Positions 38,429-48,026 of a stretch of DNA of 64,000 nt are shown piece by piece (the stretch's first letter is position 1; each line of letters opens with the position of its first letter). Source of the stretch: Maricaulis sp048269565 (GTDB lineage: Bacteria > Pseudomonadota > Alphaproteobacteria > Caulobacterales > Maricaulaceae); NCBI RefSeq assembly GCF_048269565.1, contig NZ_JBLXIK010000003.1, positions 434,001-498,000 of the forward strand, written 5' to 3'. The translations under genes were made by a program, and so were the position numbers. The notes under the pieces were generated by a model, which had not been told where the DNA came from, ran no database searches, and saw nothing but the letters and a program-made list of their open reading frames with translations.

Positions 38429-39373
38429 ATGCGCATAATTAGGCAATCTCGCGCCTGGCTCGCAGGGCTGGCCATCGCCCTGACAGGATGTGCGACTACT
38501 GTCCCCGTCTCCGTCGTGGCGCCGGCCCGTTTCCCCGAGGCCTCGTTGCTGCGCGTTGTCTATGTCGGTGACCTGCGTGGCCGCGGCGGCAATGCGGTAC
38601 GCGATGCGCTCGAAACCGCGCTGGGCCGCCACACGCTCGACGGCCAGCGATTCTTCACCGTGGTGCGCGATCGACGGCGAGCCGATGGCCATTATGGCGG
38701 TCGCATGATCGATGACCGGCGCCAGGAGGAATATTACCAGACGACGCAATCAGTCTGCGTCCGCTCCGGCGATGACCGCTGCGCCTCGCGCGTCAACCGG
38801 CAAGTGACCTGCACGCGCTATTATGTCGACCTCGCCGCCCAGGTCGACCTGATCGATGCCCGCACCGGCCAGATCGTCTACTCACGAGATCACCGCAATC
38901 GCGCCCAGGACAGCTGGTGCCCGGGACAGGCCGCATCGCGCAGCTATGACCAGCTGGAATTCCAGGCGGCCGAGGGCATCGCTGCGGCTGTCCTGCTCGA
39001 CGTGGCGCCGCACAATCAGCAGTTCAGGGCCGCCTTCTTCACCAATTCGGACACCGTCAGCGAGGCCAACCGCCCGGCCTTCGAATACGCCACCGAACTG
39101 GCGCAGAATGATGCCGTCTACGACGCCTGCCAGGAATGGGGCGCGCTGGAGGCACTCGAGCCGAATAGCGCGGGACTGCTGCTCAATCTGGGCATCTGTT
39201 CGGAACTGGTCAGCGATACCAGTGCGGCAGAGAACTACTATTACCGGGTGATGGAACTCGACCCATCCCTGAACAACCGGGCCCAGCAGGGTATCCGGCG
39301 TGCACGGATCGCCGCCGCCGGTGTCGATCAGCTCGCCGATATCGCCGACGCCGAACGCGAGGCATGGGACTGA
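38429..39373 (+). CDS. Putative lipoprotein with TPR-like C-terminus
   Basis: A 314-residue protein of unknown function. The start at 38429 gives MRIIRQSRAWLAGLAIALTG followed by Cys, a lipoprotein signal. The middle contains paired cysteines in CVRSGDDRCASR and VTCTRYYVDL. The C-terminal part (ECGALEALEPNSAGLL-like helices, ENYYYRVMELDPSLNNRAQQ) resembles a TPR pair. The upstream in-frame extension to 38075 is rejected because it lacks a signal and is low-complexity. It is convergent with the second TonB-dependent receptor. Confidence 0.7.
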   Translation: MRIIRQSRAWLAGLAIALTGCATTVPVSVVAPARFPEASLLRVVYVGDLRGRGGNAVRDALETALGRHTLDGQRFFTVVRDRRRADGHYGGRMIDDRRQEEYYQTTQSVCVRSGDDRCASRVNRQVTCTRYYVDLAAQVDLIDARTGQIVYSRDHRNRAQDSWCPGQAASRSYDQLEFQAAEGIAAAVLLDVAPHNQQFRAAFFTNSDTVSEANRPAFEYATELAQNDAVYDACQEWGALEALEPNSAGLLLNLGICSELVSDTSAAENYYYRVMELDPSLNNRAQQGIRRARIAAAGVDQLADIADAEREAWD

Positions 39374-39645
39374 GCGCGTCAGACGGCAGTGACCCGGCGA
39401 AAACCGTGATCAGAGGGACGCGCCCTGCCCCTCAGGCATGGATCAGAATGTTTGAACGGCGTCGTTCGGGACTTTCTCGCCGTCGTCGCTCCCGGCAAAG
39501 CCATCGAAGCAAAGCCATTTGAGGGTGTTCTGCACCGCAGGCCGGAACACATCCGGCCCGGTTTTGGAATACCGGAAGAGATTGCGTGCCCGGAAACGTC
39601 GTGAAAACACGCCGTGACGCTCAACCCTCATTGATCCGGACTCTG
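39374..39645. other. Intergenic region between converging genes
   Basis: The gap to the receptor gene is 317 bases in all. Apart from the hairpin at 39646-39675 I see nothing convincing; the short minus-strand frames here lack a good ribosome binding site and read like frame shadows. Confidence 0.4.
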
Positions 39646-39675
39646 TACCGGGGCGGCGCGAGGGCCGCCCCGGTA
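39646..39675. terminator. Strong GC hairpin after the second TonB-dependent receptor
   Basis: A perfect 12-bp stem (TACCGGGGCGGC / GCCGCCCCGGTA) with a six-base loop lies 15 bases after the receptor stop codon on the minus strand. There is no clear T tract, so termination is inferred from position and stability. Confidence 0.6.
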
Positions 39676-39690
39676 TCGACTTGAGTGCGA

Positions 39691-41715
39691 TCAGAAGGTT
39701 TGCGCGATCGTGAACTTGATATTCCGGCCGGCCTCGTAATCGTCCAGATGCAGGTTGCCGAACACCGGGTGGAAGGTGTCGCCACTGCGCGATGCGTGCG
39801 AGGTGTAGAGCTCGTCAAACAGGTTATCGACGCCGACATTCAGCGACAGGCCGTTGACCTGGAATGGCTCCGTCCAGCGTGCCGAAATATTGTGCACGGT
39901 ATAGCCCGGCTTCACCTGCCCGGCACCGGTCGTCAGTTCGGCGACGTTCTGGACATTCCAGTTCACGAACACATCGACGCTGTCGAAGCCGTAGGAGACA
40001 TCAAGCGTGGCGGTATCGCCATTTTCGCGGAAATCGGCATCGTCAGCACCCGAAGCCAGGCGCGAGGTGTCCAGGTCCCAACCGGAGTAGCTGGCCAGTA
40101 TGTCCCAATTGCCGTGGATCAGATTGGCGCTGAGCTCAAAACCATCGATCACCGCTTCGCCGAAATTCTGGTCCCAGCGTTCGCCCGTCGTCGTGCCGGG
40201 CACATCGACTTCAACCATGTAGTCATCCAGCGTTGTCTCAAACAGGTTGACGCCAACATAGAGGTCGGCACCCAGCAGCTGTGTGGTCCAGCGCAGACCA
40301 AGCTCGATGTGTTGTCCGGTCTCGGCCTCGAGGTCCGGATTGACGATCTTGGTGCCACCGCTGCCGGTGAAAGGCTCCGCCAGTTCCGGCCCGCGGAACA
40401 GGGTCGAGTAGCCAGCGAGCAATTCGAGATTTTCCGTCACGTCGAACCCGGTTGCCAACCCGAAAGTGGCTTCGCTGAACGCGCCGGTATCACCGGTGGA
40501 GACGTAATCAATCTCGTAGTCATTGAAGCGAACCCCCGGACGAAGACGAACACGCCCGAAGTCGATCTCGTCCTCGATGAAGACAGCGGTGGAGCGGGCT
40601 TCCTGTTCGATAATGGCGGCGGCGCCACCGATCAGGTCGGGGTTGAAAGCGAGGTTCTGGTCGAAATACTGCACGCCATAGCGCAGCGTGTGGGTCGCAT
40701 TGCCATCAGTCAGCACCGACTCGGCCAGGATGTTCAGGCCCTGATTGTCCGAACTTGCTTCCTTGACGAAGCCGCCGCCGGCGACCGGGGCACGCTCATC
40801 GCGCCACAGGCGCAGATCATTGGTGAAATAGGTCGCGTCGAGCACGATCATGTCGCCCAGATCGAGCTGGTAGGACAGATTGATCGACTCGCGGTCGTAT
40901 TCCGTTGGCAGCAGGATATCGCCGGTGATCGCGGCATTGGTGCGCACGCCCATGTCCGGACGCTGGGTGTAGTCGCCGGCGTCTTCCACAAGATCGTAGC
41001 TGAGTTCGAAGCGCTGGTTCGCGGTCGCGTCAAAGCCGAGCTTGACCAGCATGTTCTCGGTTGTGCCGTCGGAACCGATCGTGCTGATGCCGTCGCCATC
41101 TTCGAAATTGTCGCGGTTGACGTTGTGGTAATAGGCCAGAACATCAAAGCGCTCGCCCAGCTGGCCGTAGCCGGTCAGGGAATAGCTGGTCTGCGCGTTG
41201 TCGTGGCGGGAGACCATGACGCGACCGCCAAAGGCATTGCCCGTCGCGTCCAGAAGATCACGGGCATCACGGGTTTCAAAGCGGGCCACGCCGCCCCGAC
41301 CACCGGAGACGACTGAATTGGCCCCGAGCTGGATGTCTGCGGAGCGCAGGATATCCGGATTGATCAGCAGGTTGCCCATATGGTGGTACATGTAGTTCGT
41401 CTGCAGGGCGCCATCGATATAAACATCGAGATCGCGATCAGAGATGCCACGAAAACTGATGCGCGTATTGACCGAGTGCGTCCCACCGATTTCAACGCCC
41501 GGGAGCGAACGCAGAAGGTCCGAGAGGTGATCGGCCTGCTTCAGCTGCAGATCCTGTTCGCCCAGATACAGGGAGTTCGTCTGGACTGCCGTGCCCCACA
41601 CCAGAATCTCTTCTGGTGCCCCGTCCTGTGCGAAAGCACCTGCTGCGAGAAGGCCAATTGCGGAAACGCTGGCTGTCAGTTGGACTGCAAAGCGGGTGGT
41701 GCGCGACGTGTACAT
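39691..41715 (-). CDS. TonB-dependent receptor, haem/siderophore-type
   Basis: A 674-residue outer-membrane receptor. Signal peptide at about 1-29 (LLAAGAFAQ), plug with LPGVEIGGTHSVNTRISFRG and GANSVVSGGRGGVARFE, and a barrel ending NIKFTIAQTF with terminal Phe. The barrel has YSTLFRGPELAEPF followed by NPDLEAETG, which resembles the FRAP/NPNL motif pair of haem receptors; however, no histidine lies between the two motifs, so haem is uncertain. Fur-like sites lie upstream (41731-41801), in keeping with iron-responsive uptake. Confidence 0.88.
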   Translation of the reverse strand: MYTSRTTRFAVQLTASVSAIGLLAAGAFAQDGAPEEILVWGTAVQTNSLYLGEQDLQLKQADHLSDLLRSLPGVEIGGTHSVNTRISFRGISDRDLDVYIDGALQTNYMYHHMGNLLINPDILRSADIQLGANSVVSGGRGGVARFETRDARDLLDATGNAFGGRVMVSRHDNAQTSYSLTGYGQLGERFDVLAYYHNVNRDNFEDGDGISTIGSDGTTENMLVKLGFDATANQRFELSYDLVEDAGDYTQRPDMGVRTNAAITGDILLPTEYDRESINLSYQLDLGDMIVLDATYFTNDLRLWRDERAPVAGGGFVKEASSDNQGLNILAESVLTDGNATHTLRYGVQYFDQNLAFNPDLIGGAAAIIEQEARSTAVFIEDEIDFGRVRLRPGVRFNDYEIDYVSTGDTGAFSEATFGLATGFDVTENLELLAGYSTLFRGPELAEPFTGSGGTKIVNPDLEAETGQHIELGLRWTTQLLGADLYVGVNLFETTLDDYMVEVDVPGTTTGERWDQNFGEAVIDGFELSANLIHGNWDILASYSGWDLDTSRLASGADDADFRENGDTATLDVSYGFDSVDVFVNWNVQNVAELTTGAGQVKPGYTVHNISARWTEPFQVNGLSLNVGVDNLFDELYTSHASRSGDTFHPVFGNLHLDDYEAGRNIKFTIAQTF

Positions 41716-41730
41716 ATTGATCCCTGTTAC

Positions 41731-41749
41731 TTGCGAATGAGTTTCGAAA
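41731..41749. promoter_or_regulatory. Possible Fur-type site upstream of receptor
   Basis: TTGCGAATGAGTTTCGAAA lies 15 bases upstream of the receptor start and matches a 7-1-7 Fur-like pattern at about nine of fourteen positions by eye. Its first ten bases are repeated in inverted orientation at 41792-41801. Confidence 0.35.
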
Positions 41750-41784
41750 GCGATTAGGGCAGGCGCGAGACTGGGTCAACCCTC

Positions 41785-41801
41785 TTGAGAGTCATTCGCA
41801 A
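41785..41801. promoter_or_regulatory. Second possible Fur-type site upstream of receptor
   Basis: TTGAGAGTCATTCGCAA resembles the Fur 7-1-7 consensus (TGAGAGT-C-ATTCGCA against TGATAAT-N-ATTATCA). TCATTCGCAA here is the exact reverse complement of TTGCGAATGA in the proximal site, which supports a paired operator. Confidence 0.4.
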
Positions 41802-41951
41802 TCACAGCGTCAATCGAGCTCGGGATCAATCGACCAGACTGGCGCCGTTGAGCTGGGCAAAAGTGGGGGATGTCAGGGGCAAAGGCGGACCGGACCGCGC
41901 GGGCCGGCGGCGTCGCGCCATTTCCAACTATCAGATTTTAACAGGAGAAAA

Positions 41952-42028
<77 letters not shown>

Positions 42029-42129
42029 TTGGTGTTCCCGCCTCAGCGAGAGGCGTTTGTCTAAGGTTTCACTGCCGCCCGGTCAAGCGACTTTGGACAG
42101 GCCACAACAGCATGAAAGCAGCACACGCT

Positions 42130-43413
42130 TCATTGGCCCGCAAAATGCTGCCCGGCCCAGCGCCGTGTCACTGCCAGGGCAGTGTTTATCAAGGTTTCCA
42201 AATCGGTAGCGTCAATGGTGAAGGGCGGCATCAGATAGATGATATTGTTGAACGGACGCACCCAGATTCCGGATTCGACAAAAGCGGCTTTCAGCGAATC
42301 GAGTTCTGGCAGGGCCTGCATCTCGACCACCCCGATCGCGCCCTGCCAGCGCACATCGACCACACCGGGGATATCGCGCGCGGCCGGCAAGAGACGTTCG
42401 AATCCGGCCTCGATGGCGGCGACCTGCTGCAGGCGCGGCTCGCGCTCGAACAGGTCGAGCGAGGCATTGGCCGCGGCACAGGCGGCCGGATTGCCCATAT
42501 AGGTCGGGCCATGCATCAGGGCCGCGGCTGGATCATCACTCCAGAATGCGTTGAAAATTTTCTTCGAGGCTATGGCGGCGGCAAGCGGGAGCGTGCCACC
42601 GGTCAGGGCTTTCGAGACAGTCATGATGTCGGGTGTGACCCCGGCCTTCCCCGCGGCGAACATGGTGCCGAGCCGGCCGAAGCCGGTCATGATCTCATCA
42701 AAGATCAGCGGCAGCCCGCGCGCATCACACGCAGTGCGCATCGCCTGCAGGATTTCGGGCGCGTGAAATTTCATTCCCCCGGCACCCTGAACCAGCGGCT
42801 CGGTCACCACGCCGGCGATTTGTCCGGCATGCGCGTCGAGCAGCGCCTCGAATTGCGCAATTGAGGCGGCATCGACCGGCAGGTCGGCGATGATCTGGTG
42901 CGCCAGGGAGCCGCCGAACAGGGCATGCATGCCCTCATCGGGATCGCATACCGACATGGTGGCGAGGGTATCGCCATGGTAGCCGCCGCGGAAAGCAACG
43001 AATTTCGTACGCCCGGCAACACCCTGGTTGATCCAGAACTGGATCGACATCTTCATCGCGATCTCAACGGAAACCGAGCCGGATTCGCAGAAGAAGACAT
43101 GATTGAGATCCCCCGGCGCCAGCGCGGCCAGCCGCGCCGCCAGCCGCTCCGCCGGATCATGGGTCAAACCCCCGAGCATGATGTGCGGAACGAGGTCGAG
43201 CTGGGCCTTCACTGCCTCGACAATGTGGGGATTGCGGTAGCCATGACACACCGTCCACCAGGAAGAGATGCCATCGATCAGCTCGCGGCCGTCGGCGAGT
43301 TTGATTCGCACCCCCTCGGCCGAGACGACCGGCAGGGCCGGCGGCGTGGATTTCATCTGGGTGTAGGGGCGCCAGAGATGCTGGGCTGCCGGGTCGCGGG
43401 TCGCTGTTTTCAT
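42130..43413 (-). CDS. bioA: Adenosylmethionine-8-amino-7-oxononanoate aminotransferase
   Basis: Converts KAPA to DAPA with S-adenosylmethionine as amino donor in biotin synthesis. The 427-residue PLP enzyme has the N-terminal HLWRPYTQM motif typical of BioA, the substrate region ISSWWTVCHGYRNPHI, DEIMTGFGRLGTMFA with the cofactor-binding Asp, and the PLP lysine in SKALTGG. The ATG at 43413 fits the family; the longer frame to 43605 overlaps bioF. It is divergent from bioF with only 44 bases between starts. Confidence 0.96.
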   Translation of the reverse strand: MKTATRDPAAQHLWRPYTQMKSTPPALPVVSAEGVRIKLADGRELIDGISSWWTVCHGYRNPHIVEAVKAQLDLVPHIMLGGLTHDPAERLAARLAALAPGDLNHVFFCESGSVSVEIAMKMSIQFWINQGVAGRTKFVAFRGGYHGDTLATMSVCDPDEGMHALFGGSLAHQIIADLPVDAASIAQFEALLDAHAGQIAGVVTEPLVQGAGGMKFHAPEILQAMRTACDARGLPLIFDEIMTGFGRLGTMFAAGKAGVTPDIMTVSKALTGGTLPLAAAIASKKIFNAFWSDDPAAALMHGPTYMGNPAACAAANASLDLFEREPRLQQVAAIEAGFERLLPAARDIPGVVDVRWQGAIGVVEMQALPELDSLKAAFVESGIWVRPFNNIIYLMPPFTIDATDLETLINTALAVTRRWAGQHFAGQ

Positions 43414-43457
43414 GTCCGGGGCTTTAGCAGGCCTGAAATCTGTGCGACAGGGCTGAG

Positions 43458-44648
43458 ATGACATCGACCAACGCCCTGCCCGCCGCGACGCTCGACGCCT
43501 TTGCCAGTACCAAGCTGGCCGGGCTGGAACGCAGCAAGTTGCGCCGCCGCCTTGTCGAGACCGACGGACACGACGCCGTCCGGGTCGAGCAGGATGGACG
43601 GGCACTGCTCAATTTCTGCTCCAATGATTATCTCGGCCTCTCGCGCCATCCCGGCGTAATCGCCGCCGCCCAGGCCGCGGCTGCTCGATATGGCACCGGT
43701 TCCGGCGCCTCGCGCCTGGTGACAGGCGGGCATCCACTTCTATTCGAGCTGGAAGCGTGCCTGGCCCGTTTCAAGGGAAGCGAGGATTGCATCGTCTTCG
43801 GCTCGGGCTATCTCGCCAATCTGGCGATCGCTCCGGCCCTGACTGGGTCGGGCGATCTGATCCTGATCGACGAGCTGGCCCATGCCTGCCTGTTTGCCGG
43901 CGCCCAGCTCTCGCGCGCCCGGGTCGAGACCTTTCGTCATAATGATCTCGGCGATCTGGAATCGAAGCTTGCGGAACTGCGACCAGAGGCGCGCCGCGCC
44001 ATGATCCTCACCGATGGCGTCTTCTCGATGGATGGCGATCTGGCCCCCCTGCCCGGCCTGCTGGCGCTGGCGGACCGCTTTGATGCCTGGGCGCTGGTGG
44101 ACGATGCCCATGGAGTCGGTGTCGTCGCCAGCGGTCGCGGCTCGGCCCACGCCTTCAATCCACCCGCCCTGGCGCCACTGCAGATGGGGACGCTGTCGAA
44201 ATCGTTCGGCAGCTATGGCGGCTATCTCTGCGCCTCCCGTGCCGTGTGCGAATTGTTGCGCACCCGCGCCCGGCCGCTGGTCTTCACCACTGCACCGGCC
44301 CCGGCCAGCATCGCTGCGGCCCTGCAGGCACTCGCGCTGATCGAGACCGATACAGCCCTGTGCCAACGCCCGACAGCTCTGGCGCGCCGCTTCTGCGCCG
44401 CCGCCGGCCTGCCCGAACCGGTCTCGCCAATCGTCCCGGTCATCCTCGGCAGCGCCAGCGCCGCGCTGGAAGCCTCCAGCCGCCTGCGTGAAGCCGGTTT
44501 TCTCGTCACCGCGATCCGGCCCCCGACGGTGCCGCGTGGCACGGCCAGGCTGCGCATCACCTTTTCTGCCGCCCATGACGAGGCCGATATCGACCGGCTC
44601 GCGGCGCTGATTTCGGCCTGGACGCCGCAATGCGAGGCGGCGGAATAA
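43458..44648 (+). CDS. bioF: 8-amino-7-oxononanoate synthase
   Basis: Condenses pimeloyl-ACP or -CoA with L-alanine to KAPA. The 396-residue PLP enzyme has NFCSNDYLGLSRHPGVIAAA, GTGSGASRLVTGGHPLLFELE, VDDAHGVGV with the cofactor Asp, and the PLP lysine in MGTLSKSFGSYGGY. It is followed directly by bioD (TAATG junction). The 44-base gap to bioA must hold both promoters if both are transcribed from here; I see no BioR-like palindrome. Confidence 0.96.
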   Translation: MTSTNALPAATLDAFASTKLAGLERSKLRRRLVETDGHDAVRVEQDGRALLNFCSNDYLGLSRHPGVIAAAQAAAARYGTGSGASRLVTGGHPLLFELEACLARFKGSEDCIVFGSGYLANLAIAPALTGSGDLILIDELAHACLFAGAQLSRARVETFRHNDLGDLESKLAELRPEARRAMILTDGVFSMDGDLAPLPGLLALADRFDAWALVDDAHGVGVVASGRGSAHAFNPPALAPLQMGTLSKSFGSYGGYLCASRAVCELLRTRARPLVFTTAPAPASIAAALQALALIETDTALCQRPTALARRFCAAAGLPEPVSPIVPVILGSASAALEASSRLREAGFLVTAIRPPTVPRGTARLRITFSAAHDEADIDRLAALISAWTPQCEAAE

Positions 44649-45298
44649 TGCGGCGTCCGATCTTCTTTACCGGAACAGGCACCGATATCGGCAAGACGCA
44701 TGTCCTGTGCGCCCTGCTCGAGGCCCGGCGCGCGGCGGGCAGCGGCGCTCGCGTACTCAAACCGGTCGCGTCCGGCTTCGACGCCGATGCACTGTCGGCC
44801 ACCGACACGATCCGCCTGCTGCGCGCCAATGGGCAGGCGCTGAGCGCCGAGGCCGTCAACGCGATGACGCCCTGGCGCTTCAAGGCGCCGGTCTCGCCGG
44901 ACATGGCGGCGCGGCTGGAGAATCGCGATTTGCGGCTGGGCGCGGTGGTGAACTGGTGTCTCGATCATCTCGACAGGGCGGGCCCGACCCTGATCGAGGG
45001 CGCCGGCGGCGTGATGTCACCGATCGCCGCGGACGGGCTTAATCTCGATCTGATCCGCGAGCTCGATGCCCGGCCGGTCATGATCGCGGGCAATTATCTC
45101 GGCACGATTTCGCACACACTCACCGCCCTGCGCGCCCTGGACGGGCGCTGCACGGTGATCGTCAACGAGATGACGCCCGGCCCGGTCAGCGCTGCCGAGA
45201 CAGCGCAGACGATCACGCGTCATGCCCCGCGCGCCGATGTGCGGGTATTCGAGCCCGGTCAAGCCGCTGCCCTGCTGGATATTCTCGACGCCGATTGA
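44648..45298 (+). CDS. bioD: Dethiobiotin synthetase
   Basis: Forms the ureido ring of dethiobiotin from DAPA, CO2 and ATP. The 216-residue protein starts MRRPIFFTGTGTDIGKTHV, with the P-loop GTGTDIGKT, and carries the DAPA-side segment KPVASGFDAD and the EGAGGVMSPI motif. ATG at 44648 overlaps the bioF stop; the upstream frame start at 44630 would lie in bioF. bioB and bioC are not in this window. Confidence 0.95.
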   Translation: MRRPIFFTGTGTDIGKTHVLCALLEARRAAGSGARVLKPVASGFDADALSATDTIRLLRANGQALSAEAVNAMTPWRFKAPVSPDMAARLENRDLRLGAVVNWCLDHLDRAGPTLIEGAGGVMSPIAADGLNLDLIRELDARPVMIAGNYLGTISHTLTALRALDGRCTVIVNEMTPGPVSAAETAQTITRHAPRADVRVFEPGQAAALLDILDAD

Positions 45299-45335
45299 GC
45301 GTGCAGCGAGCGCTGGGCGCAGAAAGCTCCGTCCG

Positions 45336-47924
45336 TCAGTAATCCCCTCTCGGGCGATCAATCAGACGACCGAAGAAGATCGCATTGAGGAACATTTTTT
45401 CGGTGCCGCGGAAAGTGGCGCGGAAATTGGGATTGTCGGCGAACATCACCACACTGCCACGTCCAAGACGCTGGGCGATCACCGCCGGAGTGCCGGCGAT
45501 CTCGTCCTGGCGCCGCTGCGAGGCATAGCCCGACAGCAGTGGCTCCGCGGCATATTCCACCACCACCGCAAATGGATCGTCTTCCGGCCGCTCGAGCACG
45601 AGTTCGGTATTGCGGTGCAGGGCGATGGAACGGTCTGAATAGCCAAAACCGATCGGATGACTGAAATCGAGATCGCCGGCGAAGATCGCGCCGCCAATGA
45701 CATGCTCGGCATCATCGATCGGCATCGCGGCATAATCACGGCGGCGGTTCCCGGCTTCGTCTTCGCTCTCATCCTCGTCCGCATCGGCACCATCTTCGAC
45801 CGGGAAGAAGCTGGCCTGCGCCATTTCGGCCGCCTGGCGCGTCGCGATCAACACGCCGCCATCGGTGCGGATCCAGTCGCGAATGCGCTCCAGGTCGGCG
45901 TCAGCAAAGCCGGTATTACCCCCTCCGACAACGATCAGGTGCGAATAGCGCGACCAGTCCAGGCCCGAGAGTTCACTCTTGCGGCGCAGGGTGACAGGCA
46001 TCTGCATGCGGTGATCGAGCTGATGCCAGACCTCGCCGGCGTCATAGGCGGAAATGCCGTCATCGAACACCAGCAGAACCTCCGGACGCTCGATGGAGCG
46101 GAAACCGCTGCGATCGCCCAGATCCGGCGTATCGCCCGGTGTGGAACCGGAGGTGGCGGCATAGACGGGGACGCCGTCCTCGACAGCGATGCTTGAGGCC
46201 AGTGCGTGGATTTCCTCGCGGCTGACATCTTGGCCGACCAGAGGGATGAAGGCCGTGCCCGGCCCGAATTCCACCAGCCCCTGGCTGGTCATTATATTCG
46301 CCGGTTCGGTGGCGATACGTACCCGGATATCGGCGTCGAGCAGGCGATAGAGGGCACGCGGTGCGTAATAGTCGGACCAGCGCAGCACATAGCCATAGGT
46401 CGAGACCGGTGGCGGGCTGAAGCTGATATCGGCGCTATGAATCTCGCCCCCGACCGGCAGGCTGCCGGTCAACGGCGCGTATTCCAGGTCATAGGCCAGC
46501 GGCAGCGTCCAGCCGGAGACATCGTAGAACACGTTCTCTTCGAAGCTGGTGACCCGGTCGAACATGGCGCGGATCATGGTGTATTGCGGCTGGCGCATCG
46601 AGACGATGTAGGCCTCGCCGGCGCGATAGGTGCGGCCGCCGGCGCGCAGGTCGCTGGCGAGGGCATTGACGCGGATATCATGCCGCTCAAGCAGATCGAC
46701 AAACAGGTTGAGCCGCGCCGGATCACCCTCGGCGGAGAACACGTAGCCACGGATGCGATCACGGCCGCCATTGGCGACAGCATCGGCAAAGAAGCGGCGC
46801 TGATAGGCGGCGATCTCGCCGCGCTGGGCCAGCGCCCCGGAAATCGTCGTCAGCCCGGTGCGGAAATGGGTGCGGATATTGTCGGCATGGCTGACAAGCC
46901 CGTGCTCCGACTCGATCAGCCCGCCTCTGGCCGAGCCGATCTCGAACAGGATGCCCAGCGAGCCATTGACCTGGGGATAGGTCGAGCCCTTGCCGACATA
47001 GAAATTGTCGAAGCCTTCCTCGGTGGTATAGAGCCGCGCTTCCGCGTCGAGAAAGCCGACATGGTGGCGGGCGATGTTCAGGGTCAGCGCGCGCGCCTCA
47101 TCGGGGATCAGCGGATTGAGCCGGCGCGGCTCGCCGGGGTGAAAATAGAAGGTCGCCTCGGTACCCATCTCATGGAAATCGGCCGAAACCTGCGGTTTCC
47201 AGCGATGCCATTGGGTCAGCCAGGCCTGCGATTCCGGCTGGGTCTGCAGCAGCCACTGGCGATTGAGATCGAACCAGTAGTGATTGGTGCGCGCCTCGCC
47301 CCAGGTGCTGTGCTGGGCATGGGCCGGATCGGTCACCGCGACGTCGGAGCCAAACATCGTGACCGCATTGGCGCGCCGGTTATGGCCGTCCGGATTGAAG
47401 ATGGCCGTGATCAGGATGACGCTGTCAGCGAGCGTTTGCTCGATCTCGGCACCCTGGGCAGCGGCCAGATGATAGAGCATCGGAATCGCCGCATCCATCC
47501 CGGCCGGTTCGGCGCCGTGAACCCCGTAATTCAGCCACAGGATCGCCGGTCCGTCGCCAGCCGCCGCACCCGGTTCGAGCTGGGCGATGTGGGCGGTACG
47601 AATCGCGTCGATCCGGGCCTGGTTTTCCGGCGAGGTGACGACGAAGAACAGGATCGGGCGATGCTCATGGGTGTAGCCGATAGTCTCGACGGTGATGCGA
47701 TCGGAGCCTTGCGCGATCTCGGTGAGATAGCTGACCATCTGCTCATGGCGCACCGGCCGGTCGCCCAGTTCGAAGCCCAGCCTGGCCTCGGGCGCCGGCA
47801 CCGAGGCGTCATAGCCGGTGTCGGCCAACTGGAAAAACCCGATCGGTTCGGCCAGGGCAGGTGATGCCAGGCCCAGCGACGACAGGCCCAGCAGGATCGC
47901 GGCGATTGGTTTGAAGACTGACAT
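45336..47924 (-). CDS. Secreted M14-family zinc carboxypeptidase-like protein
   Basis: An 862-residue exported protein. A signal peptide ends at about residue 25 (SPALA). The N-terminal M14 domain has the zinc ligands H136 and E139 in GVHGAEPAG and H251 in SADFHEMG, with FNPDGHNRRAN between. From about residue 550 a class-I-amidotransferase-like domain follows (VLLVFDDGISAYDAGEVWHQ, HLIVVGGGNTGF), including an acidic linker (DADEDESEDEAG). This long two-part architecture is known for exported M14-like proteins of unknown substrate. It is convergent with bioD across 37 bases. Confidence 0.85.
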   Translation of the reverse strand: MSVFKPIAAILLGLSSLGLASPALAEPIGFFQLADTGYDASVPAPEARLGFELGDRPVRHEQMVSYLTEIAQGSDRITVETIGYTHEHRPILFFVVTSPENQARIDAIRTAHIAQLEPGAAAGDGPAILWLNYGVHGAEPAGMDAAIPMLYHLAAAQGAEIEQTLADSVILITAIFNPDGHNRRANAVTMFGSDVAVTDPAHAQHSTWGEARTNHYWFDLNRQWLLQTQPESQAWLTQWHRWKPQVSADFHEMGTEATFYFHPGEPRRLNPLIPDEARALTLNIARHHVGFLDAEARLYTTEEGFDNFYVGKGSTYPQVNGSLGILFEIGSARGGLIESEHGLVSHADNIRTHFRTGLTTISGALAQRGEIAAYQRRFFADAVANGGRDRIRGYVFSAEGDPARLNLFVDLLERHDIRVNALASDLRAGGRTYRAGEAYIVSMRQPQYTMIRAMFDRVTSFEENVFYDVSGWTLPLAYDLEYAPLTGSLPVGGEIHSADISFSPPPVSTYGYVLRWSDYYAPRALYRLLDADIRVRIATEPANIMTSQGLVEFGPGTAFIPLVGQDVSREEIHALASSIAVEDGVPVYAATSGSTPGDTPDLGDRSGFRSIERPEVLLVFDDGISAYDAGEVWHQLDHRMQMPVTLRRKSELSGLDWSRYSHLIVVGGGNTGFADADLERIRDWIRTDGGVLIATRQAAEMAQASFFPVEDGADADEDESEDEAGNRRRDYAAMPIDDAEHVIGGAIFAGDLDFSHPIGFGYSDRSIALHRNTELVLERPEDDPFAVVVEYAAEPLLSGYASQRRQDEIAGTPAVIAQRLGRGSVVMFADNPNFRATFRGTEKMFLNAIFFGRLIDRPRGDY

Positions 47925-48026
47925 GAGCGGCCCCGAGCTGTTTGATCTTAAGGCAGGCTAGCGCGTGCGGAAGAAAGGGCAAGACCCGGGGCTGGATGGG
48001 CGCCAGGGCGCCGCGCGAATGGCTGC
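47925..48026. other. Short non-coding stretch before tandem repeats
   Basis: Nothing recognisable before the 92-bp repeats; it holds the 5' flank and probable promoter of the M14 peptidase gene. Confidence 0.4.

Noticed and set aside
39379..39631. Small minus-strand ORFs in the gap before the second TonB-dependent receptor
   Set aside because: Two overlapping frames with no ribosome binding site and no recognisable composition; more likely chance frames.
42039..42055. 6-bp hairpin CGCCTC/GAGGCG upstream of tRNA-Asp as bioA terminator
   Set aside because: The stem is short and lacks a T run in the bioA direction.
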